The notes below the pieces were generated by a model. That model worked only from the letters and a program-made list of their open reading frames with translations, searched no databases and was not told the origin of the DNA. A program made the position numbers and the translations under genes. Below, piece after piece: positions 12,209-25,289 of a DNA stretch of 64,000 nt; position 1 is the first letter of the stretch, and each line of letters starts with the position of its first letter. Source of the DNA: Apiospora phragmitis (Eukaryota; Ascomycota; Sordariomycetes; Amphisphaeriales; Apiosporaceae); contig JAQQWL010000011.1 of the NCBI GenBank assembly GCA_038363925.1, positions 4,092,001 through 4,156,000 of the forward strand, given 5' to 3'.

Positions 12209-15200
12209 TCAAAAAGCAGATCGCGTGCGAATGTCCTATGACTTAGTTAGTACTGCTCAACAGGGAATATTGAAGTGCAAACTTACAGATATCTTTCTCT
12301 CGATTTCTCTGACGGACCGATCCAGCTCGCCAGCAATCATCTGTTTCTTATCTCTGGGGAGCAACGCGAATCTTTCGCACAAGTCGCCATCGATTGTGCC
12401 TTTGACGGGCGCATAATACCCTCTATAAATCAGATGGTCACGGCCCGCAAGTGGCGGATCCTCTGAGCGCATGTGAGATTCAAGGCTTTGGAAGAAGTCC
12501 GCATCTTCACGGCTGACCAGAGGGATGAACACTCCAACGGTACCCTGGACACCACTCCAAAGCAGAACATCTTGACCACCCACTACCAGATTTGTCTTGC
12601 TAATACTGGTAGGGACGTCCTGCGTATAGAAATGAGTCATCAGACTAAGACGGTGGTTTGCTCCGTGAAGATATTCTCTTGCATGCTGCAGATGCGCACC
12701 TGCCCCATCTTCGTCCGATTCCAGACTGGCCTTTTCAGGACACCGAACAATCCAGACATTACCGAATTTGTCACCACCAGCTACTGATTCATAGTCCACC
12801 ATTGCAGTGCAGTTCATCCATCTCGGGATAGTATCATCAGCAAAAGGGATGAGCTTGTTGCTTTCATACTTGTAAACAACGTAGGTGACACTCTGCTGGA
12901 CATCGCCCACGATAATTCGACTGCCCTGGGTCTGCAAGGAAACAATGAGCTGTGGTGCAACTTCGGCCTGTGCCTTCCGCAGCAGTTGCCTTAAACCAAG
13001 ATCGTACGCCCGCAGGGTCTTGCCAATGCCGGCCAACAGTCTTCCTTGAAACTGGACCAGGGCCATAGGGGGCTCTTCAACCTTGGTTTTATGAATGAAC
13101 TCGATCGTGCGGCCATCGTCACTGATGCTGTACACATGAATGAACCCTGCGGTGAATTGGCGTGGGCTTAGGATCATGTCTTTGCCAGTCCCGACCACCA
13201 GAAAAGTCCTGTTTTCTTGACTGGCAAATGAAACCATGCAGACGCTCACAGCGGCCTCGTTTTCTCCCAAGTTCAGCGTTTGAAGGACTTTCTTTTCCGT
13301 TAAGGGATCGACAACGCTGATGCAAGACGCCCAGTGATTACGACCCCGTGGGTAACCGAAATCTTCTGGCGGTAATACTTTGGCATCTCCATTGACTATT
13401 GACGGATCCGCCAACAGTTTCGCTCGAAGCTCTGGCGGCAATGTGCCGTTCTCCGACTCGATAGTGTAGAAGTAGGGGTGTTCGGGGTGTTTGGCCAAAT
13501 GCTTTGGGGTGTATGTCAGAGGAATGGACTCCTGCAGCAATGTGTTCCCAAGGTTGTCGATAGAGAAGATCCTGTTACCGCCTGTTAGCGAACTGACTTT
13601 GCAAAGTAGATAAAAGTAACAAGGGTTAGGTTTAGGAGAGTCAGAAGGAACAATTGGTACAATATAGATGTGTTATCCTCATAGCTCATGGCGTAGGATC
13701 CCAGTTTCTCATCATTCTCAGTGTTGAAGGTGAAAGAGCAGACAGGCAGACTTACTTGAGATTCGGTCCTTGGATCCCTACCATACCCTCATCGCACTGC
13801 TCACTGCTGAAATTCCATCCCCACTCGAGGTCATCGTAGTCGAGCGGTGTCATCATGAAACCCTTCGTTATCGTATCCGAGTAGCCCAGCCAGGTTCTGG
13901 AACTCAATGCCAAGGCACAGGTTTGTCCTTGCACAGAAACCTGGAACAGTTTGACAGGCTTGGGGCCCAAGAACTTTTGCCGCGTATCTGTCAACTCGCC
14001 AGTGATCTCATCAAGGACGGTCCTCAGATACACTCCAGAATGCAGACCGATGTGAAGATATAAAGTGGTGCCGCCAAAGGACGAGTCTTCCATTGCCATG
14101 ATGGAGAGAGCAGACGGCGCAGCTGTGAGGGCTTGCACTGATTTGCTCTCGAGAGTGGACTCGGGATCCAGACTGAGCACACGAACTGTACAGTCGTCGC
14201 AACCAACAGCAAGGAAGGAACTTCTAAGTCGTCCTTCAGGTACCTCGCCTAAGCTTAGGCAGGTGACCGTGCCAAACATCTCCTTCCTTTCATCATATTC
14301 AGCCAGTGAACCGTCCTCGTCCATTTCGAAATAAACAACCTCCCCTGAACTGAGTGCCACAGCAACTTGTCTTGCATTGGTAGACGCAGCAACAATGGAA
14401 CGATGCTGTGGAGCCTCCCATTCGTTGACTCGCCCTTGGCGAATGTGCTCTTATTCCCTTAGGGTGTACCTGAATCAAGCCGTCGTCTCCAAGCTGCTGT
14501 ACGGCCAGCGTGGGGACAGAAGACAGGAAGCCAGTGTCCGTGACCTCCTCGACCGTCTCACCGATACTGAGTACAAGTGTGCCGTTGCTGAAAGAGAGCA
14601 CTATGTACGCGTCATATCGATCAGTCCGCTTCAATCTTGTAGTCCACACCGCCGACGGAACACCGGGCAGTTCAGAGGCAACAATCTCGTTAACGGCTAA
14701 GCCATGCTTTAACGTCCGGAATGTGCTTCGTGCCCCGTTGCCGCAAATAGAGTAAATCTGGGGCGCATCGTCCGCTGTCAAATTCGCAACCTTGCAATCC
14801 ACCAGAGGATTCATGGAGTTGATGCTTTCGACGAGACTCAGATTCTCGGCAGCCCTGGGGTAAAAGTAGGCGGGAGGATAGGCTTCTTTGGCATCGGTAG
14901 GATAATCATCGCTTGAAAACTCGAGCTCTTCGTCGTCGTCGCCCAGCTTTTCGAATTGATAGAAATGATGGTTCCCGAACTCGCTTGCCGCGAAAAGAAA
15001 CCCGCTTTTGAGAATGCAGAGGCTTGTAGCGACCGGAACAGTATCAAAATACTTGATTTTCAAACGACGGACCTCACCAGTGGCATTCCCTTCATCGTCT
15101 TCGGCCATGTCGATGGTGACTTTGAACAAATCGCCATCTTCGCTCTGGAGCAAGAAGAAAAAGGCGCCCGCGCTACCCTTGAGCTTGTGCATGACACCTG

Positions 15201-16269
15201 AAACAATGGTTCGCTTCCGCTGGGGATCTTCGGTAGCCCCCTTCCGCCTCGGAACAGGGACACGGAATGCTTCTTGGTTTGAATGGCGATAGGTTATACT
15301 TTCTTCTCCGCATACAAGTACACCACTAGGACCGTCATTGCCTCCAGGGACCTGGAACAGTATAGAGGCAGTAGGATCAACTGGCTCACTCCACTTCCTC
15401 ACCACGTGATTCAGGCCGAGGTCGAGCTCGTAGTAGACAAGCTGTGTTTCGGCCTCCTCTAGAGCCTGGCCAGTGGGATCTTGATCACTTTCTGTGTAAT
15501 CGATCTCAAGGGCGGCAAAGACGGGATTCGCATAACCGACATCCAGGGCCACCATTGCAAGCACCACGGTGCCTGCTTTGTGCGCTTCCAGTGGCGACGA
15601 GATGGTAAGCTCAGCTTGAGAGTTTCTATTCAACACATAAACCAGCTTGTTCTTCTCGACCGACGCGATCAAGCATGCTCGTCCTTTCGGATCGCACGCT
15701 AGATACTGGCCTGGGATGACGCGGCGCACCCCTGATTTCCCAAAGGTCTCGAGTTTGTCTATGACGAACTTGTTCAGTTGAGGGTTGTACTCGACAATCG
15801 TGATACGACCAGAGTCAGTTGCGAGGATTATATAGTCTGCAGAGGGCATGTTAGCCTTAGCCAATGGAGATTGCCAGTGAGATGCGGACCTAGAAATCCT
15901 TGGACTTCCTGGAAGAGGTCTCACGTCATGGTGATGATGATGGTAATCCTCATTGTGCTTCTGCCGGAACTTCATAAGGATCACTAACTGAAGCCAGAGA
16001 GGTAGATAGTAGTAAGAAAACATACCTTTGTTGCTGCCGGCCAGCCGGAAGGCTGCGATGGACCTGATAATGCCAAACACATCGTGAGAAAGAAGCGTAA
16101 TGACTCGGCCTTGCGCCGGATCGGGGCGCAGCAACGTCAGACGCGAGCCTGAAGCTGTGAGAATCTGCTGTTCCTTGGTGCCGCTAAATTGGCCGACGAT
16201 TGCCTGGGTGATGGTCGTTGGGGGTTGAATGGTCAACGAGTAAAGGAACATATTAGAGGTTGCCGCCAT
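12209..16269 (-). CDS. rse1: Pre-mRNA-splicing factor Rse1 (SF3b subunit 3, SF3B3/SAP130), one-base frameshift
   Basis: Subunit of SF3b in the U2 snRNP, acting in the nucleus in branch-site recognition. Exons are 16269-16026, 15836-13756, 13571-12287 and 12235-12209, with introns of 189, 184 and 51 nt; the last intron has a TACTAAC branch. The protein has the expected start ([17 protein letters not shown]), the [24 protein letters not shown] block, [12 protein letters not shown] and the CPSF-A end [17 protein letters not shown]. The summed exons are one base too long: an extra C at plus-strand 14448 splits HPKGIR from [10 protein letters not shown]. Removing it gives 1211 aa, the family's length. 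The first intron is in frame and free of stops. It shares a short divergent promoter with mss51. Confidence 0.93.
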
Positions 16270-16634
16270 CTTGAACTGGACTGCGCAGATGGCCTGCGCG
16301 ACATTAATATCTACCCAGTGTCTTGGTCCTCGTTAGAGCCTCGACGGGTTGTGGTTTAAAGAAAAATGAAATTTTATCATACCGCCTTTGAGCTTGCTCA
16401 AGTTCAAAAGCTATGTGCAGCTGCTCCAGCTTTGGCAGCAATTTATTGGGTAAAGCTTCAATCTGCCGCATCCCACCGCCTTAATATCGGGCCATTGAGT
16501 AGGTAGGTAGAGAGGTAGGCACATATTGGTACCAACTCAACTCTGAAGTTCTGTTGAATATCAAACCATGCGCTGACTGTGAGGACACTCTAGAGAAGCC
16601 CGTACTCTCTTTAATCTTGATCAGGACTTGCCCA
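16270..16634. promoter_or_regulatory. Divergent promoter region of rse1 and mss51
   Basis: Only 365 bp separate the rse1 start codon from the chosen mss51 start, so the two genes should share upstream control sequence. I could not identify a specific binding site or TATA box. Confidence 0.5.
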
Positions 16635-18216
16635 ATGGAACCTATAATGCGTTCTGCAGCTTCCGGCACCTGCCGGAGGTGCTTAAGGGCCCCACGAACA
16701 GCAACAGCAAGCGCCGCAATGCACTCGAAGCCATTCTCGAGTCTGCCATTGGCACGGCGATCGACTACTTCGAGGCGGATGAATACAAATAGAAATGAGA
16801 ACGTCCGCTCCATTTCCTTTTTTGGTCAAAAGAAGAACGACGGAAGTGCGGCTATTCAATCTGGGGCAGCGACGAGCTCGGCCGAACCTTCGAATCCTCT
16901 TGTCCTACGACCCGATGACCTTTTCCATTCGTACACTCAGTCGCCCATACCCGAAATCCGCCGCCGCGCCGCGTTCATGAGGCAGCATGCTCTATGCCCT
17001 CACCCAGACCACCGGCCGACTCGATTGCCCGCCAATCCCGATGCTGCAGCAGCGGCTCCTACGTCTACCGGCAATCAAACGCCAGCACACGTGGACTTTG
17101 AATGTCCTGACTGCGGTATTCCGGTTTATTGCAGTGAGAAACATTGGGCCGAGGATTACGAGAATCATCTGCAGATATGTGACACTCTGCGCCAGATCAA
17201 TGAGGACGACCATGACCTGCGCTCCGGTAGATTCTTCCCTGAATTCGAGTACGCGGGGCCACAGATGGAGGAAGCAGCCATCAACATGACCAATTGGGAC
17301 ACCTTCCTCTACACTAGACAATTCGAGGCCATCAACAGCGATCGAAGCATGCGCCAAGTCACCAGGCTACTCACGTACCCCATGACGATTGGCAGTGTTC
17401 TTCACGAGCTGAGTCCCTACAACATCCGGAAAGGCGGGCGTCTGACGCCCGAAGGCCTAAAAAGTCTGAGCGCGCTACGGTACACTTTGCATCCGCCCAA
17501 GACGGGGGGAGGCGAGGGCATCCGAGGACTGCGTCCGGAGGCACCACCGGTTAGGATCTTCATACTCGGAGCACGGGCTGAGTCCTCACTGCCCAGAAAT
17601 GTCTGGGTTCAGCTTGCCCATCTCTTCCCAAGGGGCAAGTTCCATCTGGTATTCATAGGACCCGAGAGTATGGCGAACCGCGATGACGAGTTCCCCTTAC
17701 CTCCGCGCACCCCGTCTAACCCTTTTGGCGCTGTTGTCGAGGATCGTGTTTGGCCGTCCATGAAGATCTCTACGATTGTGGACTACTACCACACCATACA
17801 TAAGACGGGTCTCTTCGCCCCTTATGATCCCTACTTTGATTGTTTCGTGCTCTTCCACCCGGGACTCGGTCATCCAGCCAGTTCCCATGAGTGGAGTGAG
17901 ACTATTCCTCTACTTTTGGAGACTAAGGCTCCTATCATTGCCACAGGCTACACGCAATACGATATGGAGAGAGATATTGACTGGGTCAATAAAACGTGCG
18001 GCGGCGAGTATGATTTGCTCATGGAACCAGGAAGAAACACGTTTAGCAGTCAACGCTGGGACCTGAATGACCTCGATCCCCAAGATGTCACTTGTGGCAA
18101 CTGGGGTGTATGGGCGTTTCGAGGAAAGAGGTTTGTGGCCACCCTTAGCTGCTTGTTATTCGCACTAACTAACCTCTTCTTACAGATACGAGGCTACTCA
18201 CAAGACCTCAGAATAG
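16635..18216 (+). CDS. mss51: Mss51, mitochondrial COX1 translational activator
   Basis: Exons 16635-18130 and 18186-18216 around a 55-nt intron (GTTTGT, branch ACTAAC, CTTACAG) give 508 aa. Mss51 activates translation of COX1 mRNA and couples it to cytochrome oxidase assembly in mitochondria. The start at 16635 is the first ATG; the frame is open further upstream only from a non-ATG codon. The N-terminus is Arg/Ser-rich and acidic-poor, fitting a mitochondrial presequence. A degenerate MYND-type zinc region spans about residues 120-185 (CPHPDH, FECPDCGIPVYCSEKHW, HLQIC). The conserved body includes WDTFLYTRQFEAIN, LTYPMTIGSVLHELSPY, FHPGLGHP and NWGVWAFRGKRYEAT, the last completed across the intron. 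No defects seen. Confidence 0.93.
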
Positions 18217-18908
18217 CTATGAGACACAGGAGGTTATGTGATTCAATCATAGACAATATGACTCGGCGTAGTTGGGGGCGGTGTATAAGTACGTTCTGAA
18301 AGGGGGGCCCGGTTCTGGGTCTGTGTAGTCACTGTATCACCACCAGTCTGTGTACAATTGTATGTAGATAGCATGGATAACCTCTCTACATGTACATATA
18401 TCTTTTGAGGCTTGGCCCAATAAGTATACCTCCTAAACGTACTTTGCCTACACACATACTCCTGTCCTCCATTGGATGCTACCTATTATGCTTGAGGTTT
18501 GGAGTTGCATGAAGAATTGTGCACGTGCCCCCGGTTCGCACCGCGATAGTGGTTCGCTTCTGAGGGTGGCTTCCCGTGTGGCACTTTCGGGGTGGCACGG
18601 CCGCTCAAGCCGTGACCCGTCTTTAGCGATAAAAGCACGGGGCCTTAGGCAGTGACGTGCTATTTGATTTGGCCTCACATCATTCATTCCGGGGTGCGTC
18701 GCAAACAACCACATCATTCATTCAATCTCAATTGAATCCAAAGCTGCAACGCTATGTCAACATTGCGGCTTGGTCCACGGCGCTACCACTCTCTAAAGCT
18801 TTCGAATCTGCGGCAACCGACGACTCTCTGCCAGGAAATCCAGGTCGCAGCTTTGCCATGATCTGCCGATAGCTGCTCGTTATCAGACCGACTCCAGCCT
18901 GGCTGGCA
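18217..18908. other. Intergenic between mss51 and the PXA gene
   Basis: About 0.7 kb between two genes in the same direction. A GC-rich stretch near 18510-18650 does not fold into a tRNA. I see nothing else. Confidence 0.5.
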
Positions 18909-21900
18909 ATGGCCTCGACCACACCCCGATTCATACAGAACAGTGCTGTGCCAACGTCTGTAAATGCAACCACCGAGCCAACCCTCCTGGCAGCCAGTCA
19001 GTCAAGTACTCCGGCTCGAATATCGTCGCCACTGCCACCACCGCCTTCCAATCTACGCAATGCGCGGCCGGTTTCGACAGACTTCCTTTCGGACAAAGCA
19101 ACCATTGCTTTGATTCGCCGCGTTCTGTGTGCACAGAATGCGGCCGATAGAGGCAGGAGTACGCCAGCGCCTATCGAGGAGTTGCTGCCGCCCCTGACTA
19201 GTCGAAATGACGTGGATCTACAGCTGTATGCTTTCATCTCCATCATCATAAGGGACTACGTACAGACGTGGTATACCAAGATCACGCCAGACGAAACGTT
19301 CGTCGCCGAAATCGTGCAGATCATTGCGCATTGCACCAGGAGCCTAGAGCAGAGACTACGAGAGGTGGATCTACAGAGTCTGCTTCTTGATGAGCTGCCT
19401 GAACTGCTTGATGCACATGTTCGAGGTTCGTTTATGGCAATATCCCGCAGATTTAATGGCCCACATCGTCATCATGCTTCGTCACAACCCTACCCTTCCT
19501 TTATCCTGGTCGACCCAGCATCCACTGGTGTGGTGATGCACATGGACTAATTCAAACTGCATAGCGTATCGAACTGCTAAGACTTCGGTGGCACGGTCCC
19601 CCGTTGAGACTAACCATCGCGAGATCTATCACGCGCTATGTCCCCTACCGGCTCTATCTCCGGGTTCCCAAGCGAGATGATCCAAGAAGCCTTCAGAGCC
19701 AGGCCGATAACGAGGTTGCATATCGCCAGCTACTAGTTCAAGGCGTGCTAGCGTTGCTTTTGCCTACTGAAGACTTGGAAAACGAGTGCCTAACCTCACT
19801 CGTTGGGCAGATATTTTCGGAGCTCATAATAGGCAACCTCTTCGTCAACAAACTCTCGGAACCATGGATTTTATGGGAAATCTTGATCATCATGACGCAT
19901 CTGGCCGGTAAAGGAAATACATCGGACACAGCAGGATCGAGAAAGAATGATGGCACCACAAGAAACAATCAAATGGATGGCACTACTAAGGATCTGAGTT
20001 CAAAGCAACCCCGGGGTTTCTCTATCGGTAGAGCATTCTGGTCTCTGATTCAATGGGGATTCCTCGCTGTAAGCTTGATGCGTGCTTTCATCACGACAAT
20101 CGCCCAATCCCGTTCGTTACCTCCAAGGCCGCCGCCCATCGCTGCCCGTACGCTTGGATCGAAGAGCCATGCCGATGGTCAGAAACAATATGATACACTT
20201 GCGGACCACCACTTCCTCCAAACGCCAGCCAAAGTGCCTATCGCACAATTCAGCTTATGGCCATGTCTTGCTAATCTACTCGAAATGGACGTCCGCATGC
20301 CTTGGCTCGGTGCAACCTTGTCATTGCTACAATGGGGAGCCGTGAGGCGGCCTGGGAAGGTCGCAGGCTACGATGGATTCATTGACAGGTAGGCAAAAAC
20401 TCGTTTATTTCTTCTCTGCCCTCCACGAAGCCATATTATTTCATCACTCCGCATACACGACAAGTCACGGGACTTGGCCTCTTCCATTCAGCGTTCAGAA
20501 GCAGCCTTTTTCACGAGTGTCGAGAGCAGGCATGTTCACTCGACAACATATCTAAATTCCGTGTGGTTATGGATACGGTCAATTAAGTACGGCCGACGAC
20601 GCTGAACAGCATAGTGCCCCTACTCAAGCGAGAGCGAGCCAACGGGATGCTGTGCAACACTCCTAGGCGGGGGATGTCAGTCTGGCCCATACCATTTGCA
20701 CGGCTCAACTAGTCCTCCACCTGGCCTGCGAGCAAAGTAGAAGCGGACTGTCCAACCATCCTCGGGCCCCTCTTTCACAGCCAATAATCGGTTGATTTTG
20801 GAACATCGGCGTCCGATTGCTTGATAAACGGCGCGGGGCTGACCCGGACGAGCAGCCCTGACCATCCGCAAGTCTTATTTACGCGCCGAACTTCTATATC
20901 TGCAAGGGTCCAGTGCAACCCCCGGTCGATTCCATTGTCAGCATCGCTAGGCCGAATCTCTTGATACAACGTACCAGTACGACCCTATGCTGCCATGTAA
21001 TTTACTATCTCACGCCTCCTCTAAACGCCCCACAGCGTGCCGTCGGCCAGGCAAAATACTGGAAGCTTTATTCCGTACCCCGGCAAGAGATCGTCCACTA
21101 AGTCCGCTTCGCAGCGCCTCTGCGTTGACTTGATCAGGACTGCTATGGAACATCAGACCACAGGAGCCCTGCCTCTCCCTTGGATAGCCTAACGAAGCCC
21201 GAACCTACCTCTTCTCAGCGGCCTGCTAGGCTTTCTGTCATTTATGACAGAGCAAGCAAGAAGGTCGCCGAGTGGCTTGACCCAACTCCATGGTACCATT
21301 CTTATTGTCAAGCTGATGGGGATGTGGCTCTGGTGCACTTCAGTTCCCCTTCACTGAGTACCTGCTTCTAAGCTTACGCCCCCTCATTATTTGTCTTGGT
21401 CTTGGTGGGAGGAGTCCTCTCCCTTGACCGTGGTTATGAACCGCCGACGAGACCTATCTTACACGAACACCAATGATGGGCGCTGCAGCTGTTTCAGCCG
21501 TAAGCCCGCCCCCTTGTCTGATCGAGCTTTGATGAAGCCATGCCCAAAGCTCTCTCATCAATATCTCCCGGCAAATGATTCAAGTTGTTCATTGCAATTG
21601 AAGCCTCGTGGAAAGGCTCGTTATTCTGTCCCACTATGCATTTCAGTGCCTACATGGACACACATTATCGAGCCTGACTGCGGTTGGATGGACTCGATAC
21701 CGGTGCGACCTCCCATGCAGAAGTAATCTGCATCATCTTCCATCTGAACTGTGTGCACTCTTGGTCGTTATTGATCCCGTTGGCCTGACCCACGTCCCAC
21801 GATGCGGGTGCAACCTAGCCCCCTCTTCTTCTCCTTGGCCCTTTTGACGAAGAGGGCCGGGTCCATATCCTTGGCTTTACACGGCAATATGTATTATCAC

Positions 21901-22858
21901 AGTTCTATATTTGTGGCACGGTGGATTGCTGAATAAAGCGAGGTCTTCCTGACTAACACCCTTTTTCTGCAGATTACTCTGGCACTCCATTCAATCTCGA
22001 CTCCTGGACCCTGCTCGATTGCCCCCGCTATTGCGCACGATTCGCGCAGCCGTGTTCCCCAACAATGCTCCAGGGACCCCTGGCCTTGTTGCACCCTCAT
22101 CCGACGAGGAGCTGGCGGCCCTGCGTCGCCGGTGCGCTAGTGCCGTTTGGGCGCTTGTGCCGAAGATGGTGGGCAAGCTGTACTTTGGATCCTCGTCCCC
22201 TTCAGGGCAAGCTCCTCTTCTTCGTCACCACGACCAACCAGCATTAATAACACCAAAACCAAGATGACTAGCGGTAACGTTGACAAGACCAGTGTGAACG
22301 CTCATCATGGGCGGTCCGGACCGCCAATAACGTCTGTCGCCATCAGCAGTGAATCTGAAAGCCACAGCGCTACTCCGGGCAGTAGTAATAGTAGCTCTAC
22401 TAAGGCGGGCCCGTTGTCTTCAGCGGCCACATCTGACCACGCCCGGCTTGCTCAACTGGGCAGCTCCAGTGGGGAGCAATGTAACGTCTGCTGCTAACAG
22501 CCGTGACCCCGTCAAAACAACAGCCGCTGCTCCTGGTGCTGGTAGTGCTTTCATAAAAGCCGGCGAAGCGGGCGGCGTTGCTCCTGCCGCAGCTTCTGTT
22601 ATCAGCAAAGAAAGGCCATCGTCGGCAACAGTGGATGCCGGCGTCGATGGCTTTGCGCCTGAAGCAACGCCACTGCAGTGCCACGAGGACGACGACAGGA
22701 TCTTATCCGAGATTGAAACGGGGATCCTGGATGTGTTCTCGGATGCCTACTGCAACAAGCACCTCATGTACGGTGTGCTCGAGCTGATCCTCGTGCGCCT
22801 TATGCCCGAACTGGCCGAGAGGGGCGTGATTGACCTCTGGGAAGAGAGACTTAGTTGA
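18909..22858 (+). CDS. PXA-domain protein with an oversized intron and disturbed reading frame
   Basis: Exons read 18909-19425, 19565-20388 and 21973-22858 (about 741 aa). Residues about 55-270 match a PX-associated (PXA) domain: DKATIALIRRVLC, DLQLYAFISIIIRDYVQTWY, AYRQLLVQGVLALLLPTEDLENECL, VGQIFSELIIGN. The C-terminal part is also recognisable: RTIRAAVFPNNAPG, EELAALRRRCA, EIETGILDVFSDAYCNKHL and LVRLMPELAERGVIDLWEERL. PXA domains occur in sorting-nexin-type proteins; the role of fungal members like this is not established. The frame shifts by +1 within 19663-19675 (a CCC run), and a Ser/Ala-rich low-complexity stretch (about 22200-22490) leaves and re-enters the frame, so it has an error pair or an unrecognised intron. 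The second intron is 1584 nt. Confidence 0.72.
20389..21972 (+). other. 1.58-kb intron of the PXA gene
   Basis: Donor GTAGGC follows ...GYDGFIDR; acceptor TTTTTCTGCAG with branch CTGACTAAC precedes LLWHSIQSRLLDPARLP, and phases match (2 then 1 base). Other introns in this window are almost all 50-220 nt. No long open frame, terminal repeats or RNA gene could be recognised inside; an old insertion is possible but unproven. Confidence 0.7.
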
Positions 22859-25289
22859 ACCGAGCGTGCTATTATATCCATCACCATTAATAAATAAGGC
22901 TTCTTGTTTTATTACTTTTCCTGGGAGGGGCTTTGCCATGACGGCCCCAGGAGCATGGCAAATAGTCCCCCCAGTCTATAAAATACGGTTTGGTATGTAT
23001 ATACGCCCGCGTGCACGCAGATCTATTGCCTTGGGAGTAGAGAAGGAGGGTGGGAGGGTTGTTGAAGTGTGGGTGGTATGGTAGTACATTGCGAAGAGCC
23101 GCGCTGCTCGCCTGTGTCCCCCGGGAGAGCCTGGTTGGTCTGTCGTCTGTCCTCTCCTGCGCGCTAGATAGAAACGTCCCCTCTCCTCGCGGGGGGGTGC
23201 GACCTGGTGCGCAGGCGGGTTGGGTGTTGATGCTGTTGGTATGTTTCCGGTAAGCTCTGCATCGCTTAAAGCAGCCTTTTTAGTCATGCTGTCTCTGCTT
23301 TTTGGGCTGCTTGCTTGCTGTTGTTCGCGGTACGAATTGCCGGCCTCCTGGTATGTTCTCCATTGATACCCAACTGTAACTGTCGCCGCCTCGCCGCCTC
23401 GCCATCTCGCCATCTCGAAGCGATATTACCAACGTTCGAATTTTTTCCTTGATTTGTTTTGGGAAGAGATTTCGTCTGCTGTTCGTGTCTGTGTGTTTTC
23501 GTCATCATGTTTCAATTCGCCCTTTCGCCCCTGATGATCAGAACATATTCTCCGGCGTTTTTATTTCCGCATATCTACTACTTACACACGTACGCGCGTG
23601 GGTGCATGTGCGTGTGCATGAACCTTTCCTATCCTATCCCGCCTTATTTTCTTCTTCTCCCTGCCGGTTCCTGCCGGTTCCTTCCTTCCTTCCACGCCGC
23701 GGCACAGGGCTTATACGCTGCATGGGGGAGGGAAAGTTCCTAAACGATCACTATAGGTAAAAAGGCTTGCAGAGGTTGTGATACACTGCACTGTCCAGCG
23801 AATACTGGTCAAATATGGAAACCCTTGCAAGCTGTAGACACGTAGTATGCTGCTCTTATATGAAATCTATCGGTGCATAGTATCGGTGCAAGGTACAGGC
23901 GTCGCTTTGCTTTAATCCCACTCGCTAGAGTCTCTGCCAACTGCCATCGACGTGGGTCCATAACAGAATGAATGCATACAAACGCACGTGGTTTTGAAGC
24001 TCGAAACAGACCGGTGTACGGGGAAAATCATCTGGTCTGCTTAGTTTCTCCCCGGATAACCTGGTCCAGGTCAAGACGGCTGGTTAGCCTCCCCGCTGTC
24101 AGGGCTGCAGAAGTTGGTTTTGTGACGAAAGGTGTAAAAGAAACGTAGGTGGCGTTATAGCTCTCGTATAGGCATCCCTTCCTTTAGGGGGACCACCGGT
24201 CTGGCGAGAAAATCATAAACTATTATCCATGCAAGCTGCTCATTGTGTAAGCAGTCAGTTCTTATTGGTACCTGACCTAGGTATGCTCTGGGTTGGCCCT
24301 AATAGCTATACCCCCTTTCCCCTTTCCCTCTTTCTTTCCTTGCCCATCCAGCCAACAAGAAGACATGGGAAGAAACATGAAAAGCAAATCCGCGATTGTG
24401 TACAGATCATTGGGCCCGGCAGATAAACAAGTGATGCAAGATGGTTGTCCTTGCTAGATGAAACTAGAAAAAGGAAATAACAAACAATCGATGGAAAACC
24501 AATCCCGAAAACAGAACATGAAATCCTGAAACCCTGCCATGGCCCTTTTGTTCCTATCCGCTCCTTTCCCGCCCAAGGTCGTGTGTGTCCCTCTTCCCGT
24601 CTCCTCCTCCCTCGTGGCAGATTACGTGATCCGTCGGAGTTTTCCGCCCTTCTCAATGCAACAACAATAGCTGTAGGAAATGGTGAATCGATGTCGAGTG
24701 TTCGACTGAATGGCAAATATGCGAATAGGACGCAAGAGCTTTTTGGGTCCACAAATTGCGTGAGCTGGACAAGTCTTTAAATAAAGGGCGAAGATTGGAA
24801 CGGAGTCGCTGGTTGTGTATGGCTCGAGCCATTTCATACAGTATAGGGGTGGTGACGATGAGGGTTTTTCGATTACGGTATGGCTCGATCGATCGCGCGC
24901 GATGGACCGGCAGAAAACGCGTGAGCGATGGGTATAGTGTAGGTTGCTTTGCAAACGTTTTGAGGTATATAAACTGCTGCTGCAGAATGGATCTCGTACT
25001 GCTGTGTACGTACGTCCGTCCGAATTGGCGTCGTGAGACTCTCGAGTCGTGTAGCCCTGTAATGTTGGCCCCTTGCGGGAAGAATATTTCTGGATGAACT
25101 TCGAAAAGCAAAGATCCATGGTCAAAGGTGCCCTTTCTAGGGGACTAATGCGACCATCATCTTGTAAACACGGAAAGAAAAAAAACAGGGGAAATGCCGG
25201 AAACGAAAACGCGCCTCGTATTCGAACTTGTGAGATTGGCGTCGAACGGGGCCACCAAGAACATGACCAGCTAGAGCCATGTTCGAACT
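22859..25289. other. Convergent intergenic region, 2.4 kb, nothing recognised
   Basis: It lies between the 3' ends of the PXA gene and the CENP-B-type gene. Short pyrimidine tracts and GCC/CGC repeats occur (for example near 23380-23420 and 23640-23700). No tRNA or protein gene could be supported. Confidence 0.5.

Noticed and set aside
16554..16634. Upstream extension of mss51
   Set aside because: The frame is open but begins at TTG; the first ATG is at 16635 and fits a mitochondrial presequence.
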